NCBI GenBank assembly: GCA_015064195.1
Contig: SVSO01000040.1
Location: forward strand, 1-17,014
DNA length: 17,014 nt
Direction: 5' to 3'
Source of the DNA: Oscillospiraceae bacterium
GTDB lineage: Bacteria > Bacillota_A > Clostridia > Oscillospirales > CAG-272
The first letter of the stretch is position 1, and each line of letters begins with the position of its first letter. Positions 6,674 through 14,689 of this stretch are shown here, piece by piece. Both the position numbers and the translations under genes were made by a program. The notes under the pieces were generated by a model. That model was not told the origin of the DNA and made no database searches. It saw nothing but the letters and a program-made list of their open reading frames with translations.

Positions 6674-8026
6674 TTAAATATACTTGTATTCGATCTGATC
6701 ATACAGCTGACTCAGTGAGCTGATGACGTAAATGAACCAGATCCCGAACGCGAGGAAGGGAATGATCCAGTATGCAATGTCAATGTCCGCCCGCATGATG
6801 AGGTAAGCCACATTGGTGGCGAATGCAACGAGGAAGCCGATGAAGCCGGCGACGATGCTGTTGTCCGCTTCATGCTGCTGGCTGGCGTAGATGTCGGTCA
6901 GCCGGCGGTCGGTCACATCGGGGTCTGGGCCGAGATGCATCCGGATCAGCCGGCGCAGCTCACCGTAAATCATGTAAACGCTGACTGCCATTGCCGCATA
7001 TTCCAAAATGGAGAGAATGCGGGTGATATTGTAGAACTCATAAGCGGTGAAGTCGCGCATGATGCTGGAAATGCTGTAGAACAGGCCGAACAGGATCGAT
7101 GCGGCATAGGAGACGGCGGAGATGGCGGCGAAGATGATCTGCCACCAGACCGTCCATTTGCTGCCGAGGGAGATCTTACGGAGCTTTGCCATGGCGACTG
7201 CGAGGAAGATCGCGCCCACAAAGGTGGGGATTACATTGATGCCGTCCAGCCACAGATTGGGGAAGAATACGAATCCGGCGATGAGAAGGGTCACGACGGA
7301 GCGCAGGGAGCGGCGGAATCCGAGCCCCACATTCTGGGTGATCTCAAGATCGTAGTCCCGCATGACTCTGCCGAGAAATTCCGTATCGGCGGCGATGCGC
7401 TTGAAATAGGGGATGATGTTGACAAGCCAGAGGATGCCGATGAGGGAGGAGAGGAACAGCTGGAGACCGAGAAGAAGATACTTGTAGTCGCCATAATCGA
7501 TCTGCACACCGGCTGTGACATAGCCCAGATGGTCGAAGTTGGACAGGGAGCAAAGCTCGGGCAGAAGTCCAAGGACAGACTTGCCCGCGAACAACACATA
7601 GGTAAGGGTGCGCACATTCTTCAGATTGACAAAGATGGCGCGTCCGTTGAAGCGCGTGCCGAAATATTCAAAACCATCGAAAATACGGCCGATTGCGGGA
7701 ATCAGGTAGATGAACTCAATGGCCATGAAGCCGAAGGTGAGCACCAGCACATAGGTATCGTCAACCAGCGGCACGAGGATCATGGCGAACATCTTGAGCA
7801 GCATGAACCAGCGGTATTTGGACAGCCCGGCCACTGCATCGGCGATGTTGGGGCAGAGATCCGCCCACTTGTTCAGTGCTTTGAGAAGCAGAAGAATGCC
7901 GAAAAAGTCAGGCAGGATATCGATAATATTGATGTAGGGATTGAACAGAAAGATGGCGGATGCGATAAACCGACCAAGCCCCATCTGTTTTGCGAGACTG
8001 GTTTGACCGGAGTTTTTTGTTTTCAT
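6674..8026 (-). CDS. Polytopic membrane protein of unknown function (450 aa) with an internal repeat
   Basis: Not a family I can name. About ten hydrophobic segments are visible, with a hydrophilic stretch at about 356-392 (RRLIRMHLGPDPDVTDRRLT and on). A segment near the N-terminus, IDILPD (35-40) with Gly43, AL at 50-51 and CP at 58-59, recurs at the same spacing in the upstream gene's product. A weaker copy lies inside this protein: INVIPT (263-268), Gly271, AM at 278-279. That suggests an ancient duplication of a membrane module. AAAGGGA (8034-8040) lies 7 bases before the ATG. It is 21 bases after the upstream gene and 17 bases before the glycoside hydrolase gene, so the three are probably one transcript. 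Transport or membrane sensing tied to the hydrolase's substrate is a guess; no transporter signature, ATPase motif or catalytic residue is recognisable. Confidence 0.85.
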   Translation of the reverse strand: MKTKNSGQTSLAKQMGLGRFIASAIFLFNPYINIIDILPDFFGILLLLKALNKWADLCPNIADAVAGLSKYRWFMLLKMFAMILVPLVDDTYVLVLTFGFMAIEFIYLIPAIGRIFDGFEYFGTRFNGRAIFVNLKNVRTLTYVLFAGKSVLGLLPELCSLSNFDHLGYVTAGVQIDYGDYKYLLLGLQLFLSSLIGILWLVNIIPYFKRIAADTEFLGRVMRDYDLEITQNVGLGFRRSLRSVVTLLIAGFVFFPNLWLDGINVIPTFVGAIFLAVAMAKLRKISLGSKWTVWWQIIFAAISAVSYAASILFGLFYSISSIMRDFTAYEFYNITRILSILEYAAMAVSVYMIYGELRRLIRMHLGPDPDVTDRRLTDIYASQQHEADNSIVAGFIGFLVAFATNVAYLIMRADIDIAYWIIPFLAFGIWFIYVISSLSQLYDQIEYKYI

Positions 8027-8047
8027 AGATATGTCCCTTTCTGCAGA

Positions 8048-8686
8048 TTACTTTTTGCCTTTGAACCGTGCGAGCACCCGGTCAAAGAGATCCTCCCGAT
8101 ACGGCATATCCTCGTCGCCTTCGAGACAGATGCGCATATAGCAGGTGAACAGAAGCGCGAGGGTGAGAATGAGCCAGAGATAGCCCAGCGCGTATACGGC
8201 AAGATTGATAGCCCCCACCAGAGCCGCCTGTGACTCCGGCAGCAGACCGGGAATGCCGGAATAGACGACGATCTGCATGAGATAGTACACCACAGTGACG
8301 GCCATCATGCGCTGCGCACGTGCCGACAGCTTGGGAAGCTCCACCTCCCGCGCCAGCTTGTAAATGCCAAGCAGAAGGAAGATCTCATACACGCCCATGA
8401 CGGCGGAATATGCGAGGCGGAGTACCGTGTCTGCGGTTGTGATAATCGCCGGCACATCGAGAAGCAGAACAAAATCGAGGATCAGCAGCAGCGCGGAGAG
8501 AACTGCACCGGGCAGAGTAAGTGTGCGCGCCCGGGAAAAGTGGCGATTATCCGGACAGAAACCGCAGAGTCCGCGCAGAGCCGAGGCCATGATGATCCAT
8601 CCGATCACGTCCGGCAGAATGTCGATCTCGCCCACCGGAAGCGTCAGAAGGAAGAAATAGCCCAAAAAGAGAAGTCCGAAGCCCAT
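8048..8686 (-). CDS. Polytopic membrane protein of unknown function (212 aa), relative of the next gene's product
   Basis: Unrecognised, with about six hydrophobic segments (for example LLFLGYFFLLTLPVG at 5-19, ALLLILDFVLLLDVPAII at about 64-81, YLWLILTLALLFTCYM near 170-185) and a charged C-terminus (EDLFDRVLARFKGKK). IDILPD at 21-26, Gly29, AL at 36-37 and CP at 44-45 repeat the spacing of the N-terminal segment of the 450-aa protein encoded just downstream, so the two are probably paralogues of different length. Start supported by AAGGAA (8693-8698), 6 bases upstream of the ATG. It lies 66 bases after the secA stop, with a strong hairpin between, and no clear promoter is visible in that gap; expression may come from secA readthrough or from a promoter inside the end of secA. 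Confidence 0.83.
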   Translation of the reverse strand: MGFGLLFLGYFFLLTLPVGEIDILPDVIGWIIMASALRGLCGFCPDNRHFSRARTLTLPGAVLSALLLILDFVLLLDVPAIITTADTVLRLAYSAVMGVYEIFLLLGIYKLAREVELPKLSARAQRMMAVTVVYYLMQIVVYSGIPGLLPESQAALVGAINLAVYALGYLWLILTLALLFTCYMRICLEGDEDMPYREDLFDRVLARFKGKK

Positions 8687-8712
8687 AATAATTTCCTTAT
8701 GTATCAGAATTC

Positions 8713-8744
8713 CCGCAATTCCCCGGGTTTACGGGGAATTGCGG
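8713..8744 (-). other. GC-rich intergenic hairpin without a U tract, between secA and the membrane protein genes
   Basis: A perfect 13-bp stem, CCGCAATTCCCCG (8713-8725) with CGGGGAATTGCGG (8732-8744), has a six-base loop. On the - strand the bases after it are GAATTCTGATAC, so there is no run of T and intrinsic termination would be inefficient. It could be a 3'-end stabiliser, a partial terminator for secA, or an RNA processing site. Confidence 0.7.
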
Positions 8745-8752
8745 TATCCTTT

Positions 8753-11518
8753 TTATTCTTCAGCGGAATCCGCGTCATCACCGCGTCCGCAGCACTTTTT
8801 GTATTTTTTGCCGCTTCCGCAGGGACAGGGATCGTTTCGGCCAACCTTGCGCTCAGCACGTACAGGGGCGGATTTTCCTGTGCTTGCCTGCTTGCCGTCC
8901 GCAAAGCCTTCGGTGAGGGGCTTCGCTACCTGCTCACGCTTGATCTCCGTATTCGGCTTCGGAACGACGGACAGCATGAGACGCATGGTATCCTCGCGGA
9001 TCTGTGCGATCATGTCGTCGAACATATCCGCACCGGTGAGGCGGTATTCGTTGATGGGATTGCGCTGTGCATAGGCCTGAAGCGCGATGGAGCTGCGCAG
9101 CTCGTCCATGGCGTCGATGTGGTTCATCCAGTTGGTATCGACAGCGCGGAGCAGCAGGGTGCGCTCAACCTCACGCATACCCTCGCCAAACGCTTCCTCC
9201 TTGGATGCGTACAGCTTGTCTGCGCGCTCGTGGAGCAGACCCTTGATGTCCTCGCGGGTGATGTTGTTGAGGTCGTCGGTGGTATACTTGAAGTCATCCG
9301 GCTTGCAGAGCAGTCCGAAGAAGTAGGTACGCAGACCGTCGAAGTTCCACTCATCCGGTACTTCGGAAGCGGTGTAGCGGTCGATCACCTCATCGATGGT
9401 CGCATCGATCATGCCCTTGACGGTATCCTTGAGATCAAGGCCGTCCAGCACATCGCGGCGCTGCTTGTAGATGACAAGACGCTGCTGATTCATAACGTCG
9501 TCGTAGTTGAGGACGTGCTTTCTGCGCTGGAAGTTGGCCTCCTCGAGACGCTTCTGCGCACCCTCGATGGCACCGGAAAGGATGGCGGCATCGATGGGCT
9601 GATCTTCATCCAGGCCCAGCTTTTCGATGGTGCCCATGACGCGCTCCGAGCCGAACAGACGCATGAGATCGTCCTCCAGCGACAGGAAGAAGCGGGATTC
9701 GCCGGGGTCTCCCTGACGGCCGGAACGACCGCGCAGCTGATTGTCGATACGGCGGGATTCGTGACGCTCTGTGCCGACGATGAACAGACCGCCTGCCTCG
9801 CGAACCTTGTCGGCTTCGGGAGCGATCTCCTCACGATGCTTTTCGAGTGCCACATGATACTTTTCGCGTGCTTCCAGCACTTCCTCGCTGACACGGTTTG
9901 ACATACCGGCGGCGAGAATGATGACGGATTCGTCGTAGCCTTCCTTGCGCAGATCCATTTTTGCGAGGAAGTCGGGGTTGCCGCCCAGCATGATGTCCGT
10001 ACCGCGTCCGGCCATGTTGGTGGAGATGGTGACAGCACCGAGCTTGCCGGCCTGTGCTACGATCTCCGCTTCCTTCTCATGGTACTTCGCGTTCAGGACG
10101 GTGTGCGGAATGCCGGCCTTCTTGAGCATTTTGGACAGCTCCTCGGATTTTTCGATGGAGACAGTGCCCACGAGGACGGGCTGACCCTTCTCGTGGCAGT
10201 CCTTGATCTGCTTGACGATGGCTCTGTACTTGCCGGCAACGGTCTTGTAGACCACGTCGCTGTGATCCTTGCGGATCATGGGCATATTGGTGGGAACTTC
10301 CACCACGTCAAGATTGTAGATCTCGCGGAATTCGTTTTCCTCGGTGAGTGCCGTACCGGTCATACCGGACAGCTTCTTGTACTGACGGAAATAGTTCTGG
10401 AAGGTGATGGTCGCGAGGGTCTTGGTTTCCTTCTGGATGTCCACGCGCTCCTTGGCTTCGATCGCCTGATGAAGGCCGTCGGAATAGCGGCGGCCGGGCA
10501 TGACGCGGCCGGTGAATTCATCGACGATGAGCACTTCGCCGTTCTTGACGATGTAGTTGACATCGCGCTGCATGGAGCCGTGAGCCTTGATAGCCTGATT
10601 GATGTGATGGGAGAGGGTGGAGTTGGACTGATCGGACAGGTTTTCCACCTGGAAATACTGCTCTGCCTTGATGATGCCCTGAGGGGTGAGGGTGACATTC
10701 TTCGCCTTTTCATCCACGATGTAGTCTGCCTCGATCTCCTCGTTCAGCTCCTTATCGTCCAGCTCCTTGATGACGAACTTGGTCAGCGTGCGGACGAAAC
10801 GGTCGGCCTGATCGTACAGATCCGTGGATTTCTGACCTGCGCCGGAGATGATGAGGGGCGTTCTTGCCTCATCGATGAGGATGGAGTCCACCTCGTCCAC
10901 GATGGCGAAGGCGTGACCGCGCTGTACCAGCTGATTCTTGTAGGTGGTCATATTGTCGCGCAGGAAATCGAAGCCCATCTCGTTGTTGGTGCCGTAAGTG
11001 ATGTCGGCTTCATAAGCGCGCTGCTTGGCTTCCTGAGACTGGTCGTGGATCACGAGGCCGGTGGTGAGTCCGAGGAATCCGAACACCTTGCCCATTTCCT
11101 CACTGCCGCATTTTGCCAGATATTCGTTGACGGTGACGATGTGTACGCCGTTTCCGGAAAGGGCATTCAGATAAGCGGGAAGGGTCGCCACGAGGGTCTT
11201 ACCTTCACCGGTCTTCATCTCGGCGATTCGGCCCTGATGCAGAATGATACCGCCCAGCACCTGTACCTTGAACGGACGCTTGCCCAGCACACGATCAGCC
11301 GCCTCACGGACGGTGGCGAATGCATCGGGCAGAATATCATCAAGCGTCTCAACGCCTGCAAGACGGCCCTTCAGCTTGTCCGTCATTGAGCGCAGCTCAT
11401 CATCGCTCATGGCCTTGTATTCGGGGGCCATCGCTTCGATCTTTTCCACGATGGGCATGAGCTTCTTGATCTGCCGCTCACTGTACGTTCCGAAAATTTT
11501 ATCTATGATCTTTCCCAT
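8753..11518 (-). CDS. secA: Preprotein translocase ATPase SecA
   Basis: Motor ATPase that drives unfolded precursor proteins through SecYEG. The 921 residues cover the full architecture: Walker A in [10 protein letters not shown] (99-108), Walker B in [18 protein letters not shown] (206-223, DEVD at 208-211), the preprotein-binding and scaffold regions, helicase motifs such as [17 protein letters not shown] and [17 protein letters not shown], and a C-terminal zinc-binding segment [14 protein letters not shown] (898-911) expected to contact SecB or the ribosome and phospholipids. The frame is open to 11596, but ATG 11518 begins the standard [15 protein letters not shown] start and has GGAG (11529-11532) 10 bases upstream. 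The extra 26 residues would be rich in unrelated residues and would cover the probable promoter. Length and motifs are normal; nothing suggests an accessory SecA2. Confidence 0.98.
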   Translation of the reverse strand: MGKIIDKIFGTYSERQIKKLMPIVEKIEAMAPEYKAMSDDELRSMTDKLKGRLAGVETLDDILPDAFATVREAADRVLGKRPFKVQVLGGIILHQGRIAEMKTGEGKTLVATLPAYLNALSGNGVHIVTVNEYLAKCGSEEMGKVFGFLGLTTGLVIHDQSQEAKQRAYEADITYGTNNEMGFDFLRDNMTTYKNQLVQRGHAFAIVDEVDSILIDEARTPLIISGAGQKSTDLYDQADRFVRTLTKFVIKELDDKELNEEIEADYIVDEKAKNVTLTPQGIIKAEQYFQVENLSDQSNSTLSHHINQAIKAHGSMQRDVNYIVKNGEVLIVDEFTGRVMPGRRYSDGLHQAIEAKERVDIQKETKTLATITFQNYFRQYKKLSGMTGTALTEENEFREIYNLDVVEVPTNMPMIRKDHSDVVYKTVAGKYRAIVKQIKDCHEKGQPVLVGTVSIEKSEELSKMLKKAGIPHTVLNAKYHEKEAEIVAQAGKLGAVTISTNMAGRGTDIMLGGNPDFLAKMDLRKEGYDESVIILAAGMSNRVSEEVLEAREKYHVALEKHREEIAPEADKVREAGGLFIVGTERHESRRIDNQLRGRSGRQGDPGESRFFLSLEDDLMRLFGSERVMGTIEKLGLDEDQPIDAAILSGAIEGAQKRLEEANFQRRKHVLNYDDVMNQQRLVIYKQRRDVLDGLDLKDTVKGMIDATIDEVIDRYTASEVPDEWNFDGLRTYFFGLLCKPDDFKYTTDDLNNITREDIKGLLHERADKLYASKEEAFGEGMREVERTLLLRAVDTNWMNHIDAMDELRSSIALQAYAQRNPINEYRLTGADMFDDMIAQIREDTMRLMLSVVPKPNTEIKREQVAKPLTEGFADGKQASTGKSAPVRAERKVGRNDPCPCGSGKKYKKCCGRGDDADSAEE

Positions 11519-11600
11519 TATGTTCCATCTCCATTTATTTTTCTGCTGAATTTTACTGTCAAAATCACACGGGGGAGCCGTGCCATAATAACTCATTATT

Positions 11601-11629
11601 AGTATACTATATTTTTAATAAAATTGCTA
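11601..11629 (-). promoter_or_regulatory. Probable secA promoter
   Basis: On the - strand TATACT (11601-11606, 5 of 6 consensus) is preceded by 17 bases and a poor -35, TAGCAA (11624-11629, 3 of 6), in an A/T-rich stretch just after the upstream terminator. The leader would be about 75 bases. The -10 is good; the -35 is not convincing. Confidence 0.45.
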
Positions 11630-11661
11630 TGAGTAATTGTAAATTTTTAAAGATTTGCGAG

Positions 11662-11697
11662 AAAAATCGGCCATGAATCGCTTCATGACCGATTTTT
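11662..11697. terminator. Terminator after the solute-binding protein gene, symmetrical
   Basis: AAAAATCGGCCATGAA (11662-11677) pairs with TTCATGACCGATTTTT (11682-11697) with one C-A mismatch and a four-base loop. Read on the - strand it starts 26 bases after the stop at 11724 and ends in a T run, so it ends the solute-binding protein transcript and isolates secA. It also has a T run on the + strand. Confidence 0.85.
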
Positions 11698-11723
11698 TGC
11701 TGTTGATTTATGAAAGGTGCGGA

Positions 11724-13208
11724 TCAGTTGCCGCTGAGGGCTTCGATGGTTTTTTCCATTTCGGCTTTGATGGTGGATTCCAGTCCCGCATACTGGGATG
11801 CAAGGTCGGTCTTGGTCTTTCTCGCCATGTTGGAGATCATCTCATTCAGACCGCCCCAGCTGAACACTCTGGCGATATCGTAGATGTGGCAGTCGTAGAT
11901 GATCTGCACCATTTCCGCCGAATCATCGTCGCGGATGGATTTGCCGAGAACGGTGGTGTCGATGAATGCGGGGGTGACATACTGCTGTGTATAGTAGCCC
12001 ATGGCATCCAGCACATAGCCGGTCACTTCCAGCTTGCGGTTGGTGGAGGGAACGATCAACAGATCCTCCCACGAATAGTTGCTGGTGCTGTAGTAGCTTT
12101 CCTGTGCCTCATCGTATTTCGGGATGGGAAGAATACCGAAATCCGCCTCCATTGCACGGTAATCCATGGCCATAAACAGCTGATTGGTATAGAACAGCGC
12201 ACGGTTTTCCATAAAGTTGGGCACAAACAGATCGGTGAAGGGGGAGGAGTATTTGCTGTACCAGTCCTGATCGAACAGGCAGATATTCTTGGTGCGGAAG
12301 AAGGGCACCAGCTTTTCCACGATGTCCACACTGCGGTCGCTGAACATGGTCATTTCGATGCTGCCGTCGGAGTTGACGCGCGAGAAATCAACGCCGCCGC
12401 CCATCATGAAGTAGCCGAGAGATGAGCCTTCAAAGATCGCACCGAAGGTGTCCTGCATTTCGTCTACCTTCTGGTTGCCGTTGGTATCGCCTGCCACAGC
12501 GGTGGCCATCTCGATCATTTTGTCCTGCGTCCACTTTCCATCGCGCACCAGCTGATAGGGATCGTCCAGCTGATAGGTTTCGACGAGCTGCTTATTGAAG
12601 CAGGCGGCGATGGGGGCACCCTTGGAATAGAAGCAGGCATCGCCCTTTACGGCATACTGCACGCCTTGGATGCTGTATTCCTTGACGGAATTCTGATCCC
12701 ACCAGCTGTGGGAGAGATCCAGCGTTTTAATGGCTGCGAGATCACTCAGCAGTGCGGGCGTTCCCAGCATGGTGGTAACGCCGGCCGCCACGGGAAATGC
12801 CGCCTGAACGATGTCTTCATCCGCGTAAATAAGCTTGGTCAGATCTTCCACCTTCACGCGGTCTGCCCAGTCGATGGGGTAGAACTGAAGATCCACATTC
12901 AGATCTTCCTCCACTTTTCGGGTCATATCCACAAGCGCATCGTTGAGAACATCTCCGTTCTCCTCCTCCATGATGACGTGGTAGGAAGAGATGGCATAAG
13001 AGCTGTTGGGGTTATCAAGACCGGCGATGGTGATGACCTCGCCCTTGTAATCCACATCGGGCTTTTTGTATTCGGAGGATTCTGCGGCGGAGGTGTCGGA
13101 TGTGCTGTCGGTGGTATCATCGGAAACGGCGGGGGCTTCACCGCAGGCGGCAAGAGATGCAAGGAGAGCAGTGAGGAGAATCGTGCTGACAAAGCGTTTG
13201 TTATTCAT
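11724..13208 (-). CDS. Extracellular solute-binding lipoprotein (family 1, sugar ABC transporter type)
   Basis: A lipid-anchored substrate receptor for an ABC importer. The 494 residues start with a lipoprotein signal peptide ending in the lipobox LAAC (19-22), then an acidic Ser/Thr/Asp-rich linker (about 28-47), then a fold typical of family 1 solute-binding proteins: EVITIAGLDNPNSSY, a hinge with SIQGVQYAVKGDACFYSKGAPI, LVRDGKWTQDKMIEMATAVAGD (the common 'GxWTxdkm' element), FMENRALFYTNQLFMAMDYR and DFGILPIPKYDEAQESYYS. That pattern suggests an oligosaccharide or glycoside ligand, but the ligand cannot be read from the sequence. AAGGAG (13216-13221) is 7 bases before the ATG. No permease or ATPase genes are adjacent, so its partner genes must be elsewhere if it works in import. 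It has its own promoter and terminator. Confidence 0.92.
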   Translation of the reverse strand: MNNKRFVSTILLTALLASLAACGEAPAVSDDTTDSTSDTSAAESSEYKKPDVDYKGEVITIAGLDNPNSSYAISSYHVIMEEENGDVLNDALVDMTRKVEEDLNVDLQFYPIDWADRVKVEDLTKLIYADEDIVQAAFPVAAGVTTMLGTPALLSDLAAIKTLDLSHSWWDQNSVKEYSIQGVQYAVKGDACFYSKGAPIAACFNKQLVETYQLDDPYQLVRDGKWTQDKMIEMATAVAGDTNGNQKVDEMQDTFGAIFEGSSLGYFMMGGGVDFSRVNSDGSIEMTMFSDRSVDIVEKLVPFFRTKNICLFDQDWYSKYSSPFTDLFVPNFMENRALFYTNQLFMAMDYRAMEADFGILPIPKYDEAQESYYSTSNYSWEDLLIVPSTNRKLEVTGYVLDAMGYYTQQYVTPAFIDTTVLGKSIRDDDSAEMVQIIYDCHIYDIARVFSWGGLNEMISNMARKTKTDLASQYAGLESTIKAEMEKTIEALSGN

Positions 13209-13226
13209 GACTTGGCTCCTTTTTCT

Positions 13227-13245
13227 ATAATCTTGGTATGATTAT
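13227..13245 (-). promoter_or_regulatory. Small inverted repeat over the solute-binding protein start site
   Basis: ATAATC (13227-13232) and GATTAT (13240-13245) are perfect inverted halves around a 7-base centre, TTGGTAT. The element overlaps the -10 box and the expected start of transcription, the place where a repressor would act. The arms are short and A/T rich, so chance is possible. Confidence 0.35.
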
Positions 13246-13272
13246 TATACAGTATTCCCGGTTTGTTGTCAA
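13244..13272 (-). promoter_or_regulatory. Consensus promoter of the solute-binding protein gene
   Basis: On the - strand TTGACA (13267-13272) and TATAAT (13244-13249) are both perfect with a 17-base spacer (13250-13266). Transcription should start near 13237, about 30 bases before the ATG. Confidence 0.88.
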
Positions 13273-13312
13273 GATAAGATCAACAAAATATCAAATTGTT
13301 TCTGTGCAAAAT

Positions 13313-13350
13313 TGAACGATGAGCCAATTATTGATGAACGATAAGCCAAT
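13313..13350 (-). repeat. Tandem 16-bp direct repeats upstream of the solute-binding protein promoter
   Basis: TGAACGATGAGCCAAT (13313-13328) recurs as TGAACGATAAGCCAAT (13335-13350) with one mismatch. The copies are 22 bases apart start to start, about two helical turns, so they face the same side of DNA. They lie about 76 to 113 bases upstream of the expected start of the solute-binding protein transcript, a usual position for activator sites. A regulator of the AraC or response-regulator type is a reasonable guess only. Confidence 0.55.
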
Positions 13351-13376
13351 GGCCGCCGCATTTTTATGCGGCGGCC
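13351..13376 (-). other. GC-rich hairpin without a U tract at the end of the metY operon
   Basis: A perfect 11-bp stem, GGCCGCCGCAT (13351-13361) with ATGCGGCGGCC (13366-13376), has a four-base loop. It starts 10 bases after the metY stop. The - strand sequence after it is ATTGGCTTATC, so there is no T run. It probably marks the operon's 3' end but is not a standard intrinsic terminator. Confidence 0.7.
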
Positions 13377-13386
13377 GGGGATTTTA

Positions 13387-14667
13387 TCAGTTGCACTTTG
13401 CCAGTGCCTGCTCGATGTCTGCGATGATGTCTTCCACATCCTCGATGCCGACAGAGAGACGGATGAGGTCGGGGGTGACACCTGCGTCGATGAGCTGTTC
13501 ATCGGTCATCTGACGATGGGTGGTGGAAGCGGGATGGAGCAGACAGGTGCGTGCATCGGCCACATGGGTGACGATTGCGCCCAGCTTCAGGCTGTCCATG
13601 AACTTGGTGGCAGCGGCACGACCGCCTGCAACACCGAAGGAGATGACGCCGGACGAGCCGTTCGGCAGATACTTCTGCGCGAGGTCGTAATACTTGCAGG
13701 ACTTGAGACCGGGGAAGTTGACCCATGTCACCTTGTCGCTGGCTTCCAGATATTCCGCAACCTTCTGTGCATTCTCGCAGTGACGTGCCACGCGCAGTGC
13801 CAGCGTTTCAAGGCCGAGATTGAGCAGGAATGCGTTCTGGGGAGACTGGATGGAGCCGAGGTCGCGCATGAGCTGTGCGGTGGCCTTGGTGATATAGCCG
13901 CCCTTGCCGAAATCCTTGGCATAGGTCACGCCGTGATAGGAATCATCGGGCGTGGTGAGGCCGGGATACTTGTCCGCATGAGCCATCCAGTCGAAGTTTC
14001 CGGAGTCGATGATGCATCCGCCCACTGCGGTTGCGTGTCCATCCATATATTTGGTGGTGGAATGGATGACGATATCCGCGCCGAATTCAAAGGGGCGGCA
14101 GTTGATGGGGGTCGGGAAGGTGTTGTCCACGATAAGCGGAACGCCGTGTGCATGAGCCTGACGCGCGAACTTTTCGATGTCAAGCACCACCAGTGCCGGA
14201 TTTGCCAGCGTTTCGGCGAACACTGCCTTGGTGTTGGGACGGAATGCGGCGGCCAGTTCCTCCTCGGATACATCGGGGTGGAGGAAGGTGGCATCGATTC
14301 CCATGCGCTTCATGGTGACAGCGATGAGATTGAAGCTGCCGCCGTAGATGGTGGAGGAAGCGACGATGTGATCGCCTGCGCTACAGATGTTGAACAGGGA
14401 GAAGAAGGTGGCAGCCTGACCGGAGGAGGTCAGCATGGCAGCCGCACCGCCTTCAAGGGCACAGATCTTTGCTGCAACCGCATCGTTGGTGGGATTCTGG
14501 AGTCTGGTGTAGAAGTAGCCGCTCTCGGAGAGATCGAACAGACGGCCCATCTGCTCGCTGGACTCATATTTGAAAGTGGTGGACTGATAGATGGGCAGGA
14601 CGCGGGCTTCACCGTTTCCGGGGGTATAGCCGGCCTGCACGCAGTTTGTGTTGATTTTGTAGGACAT
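13387..14667 (-). CDS. metY: O-acetylhomoserine sulfhydrylase (Cys/Met metabolism PLP enzyme)
   Basis: Makes homocysteine from O-acetylhomoserine and sulfide, the direct sulfhydrylation route to methionine, in the cytoplasm. The 426 residues carry the family signatures: YTRLQNPT (53-60, phosphate-binding Tyr and Arg from the neighbouring subunit), SSGQAA (81-86), YGG at 108-110 (Tyr stacking on PLP), DNTFPTP (181-187, Asp contacting the pyridine nitrogen) and HSTTKYMDGH with the PLP lysine at 206. The length and the long insertion after about 230 (YHGVTYAKDFGKGGYITKAT) fit O-acetylhomoserine sulfhydrylases better than the ~380-residue cystathionine gamma-synthases; a related thiol-transfer role cannot be excluded. 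AAGGAG (14676-14681) is 8 bases before the ATG. It follows the glycosidase-like gene by 22 bases and is probably the last gene of the glnS operon. No S-box or T-box is visible next to it. Confidence 0.93.
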   Translation of the reverse strand: MSYKINTNCVQAGYTPGNGEARVLPIYQSTTFKYESSEQMGRLFDLSESGYFYTRLQNPTNDAVAAKICALEGGAAAMLTSSGQAATFFSLFNICSAGDHIVASSTIYGGSFNLIAVTMKRMGIDATFLHPDVSEEELAAAFRPNTKAVFAETLANPALVVLDIEKFARQAHAHGVPLIVDNTFPTPINCRPFEFGADIVIHSTTKYMDGHATAVGGCIIDSGNFDWMAHADKYPGLTTPDDSYHGVTYAKDFGKGGYITKATAQLMRDLGSIQSPQNAFLLNLGLETLALRVARHCENAQKVAEYLEASDKVTWVNFPGLKSCKYYDLAQKYLPNGSSGVISFGVAGGRAAATKFMDSLKLGAIVTHVADARTCLLHPASTTHRQMTDEQLIDAGVTPDLIRLSVGIEDVEDIIADIEQALAKCN

Positions 14668-14689
14668 GATAAATTCTCCTTTTTAAGAT

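Noticed and set aside
4695..6677. 660-codon open frame on the + strand, opposite the glycoside hydrolase
   Set aside because: It lies entirely in antisense to a gene with clear family motifs, has no ribosome binding site of note, and its protein shows low-complexity, repetitive His/Ala/Val/Leu-rich composition typical of shadow frames in GC-rich codon bias.
6872..8233. 453-codon + strand frame opposite the membrane protein genes
   Set aside because: Antisense to two well-supported genes; its highly charged, Asp/Glu/Gly-rich composition mirrors the hydrophobic codons on the other strand.
8540..11389. Long + strand frames (453 and 436 codons) opposite secA
   Set aside because: SecA is certain on the - strand with every family motif, so these frames are complements of its codons.
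11519..11596. Longer secA start at 11596 adding 26 residues
   Set aside because: The extra residues are not part of any SecA and cover the probable promoter; the standard [10 protein letters not shown] start at 11518 has a GGAG site.
11591..11638. ACTCAT (11591-11596) facing ATGAGT (11633-11638) around the secA promoter
   Set aside because: Short, widely spaced halves in A/T-rich DNA; expected by chance at this length.
14668..14689. Search for an S-box or T-box in front of metY
   Set aside because: The gap is only 22 bases and holds just the ribosome binding site; any such element must be upstream of glnS, outside the window.
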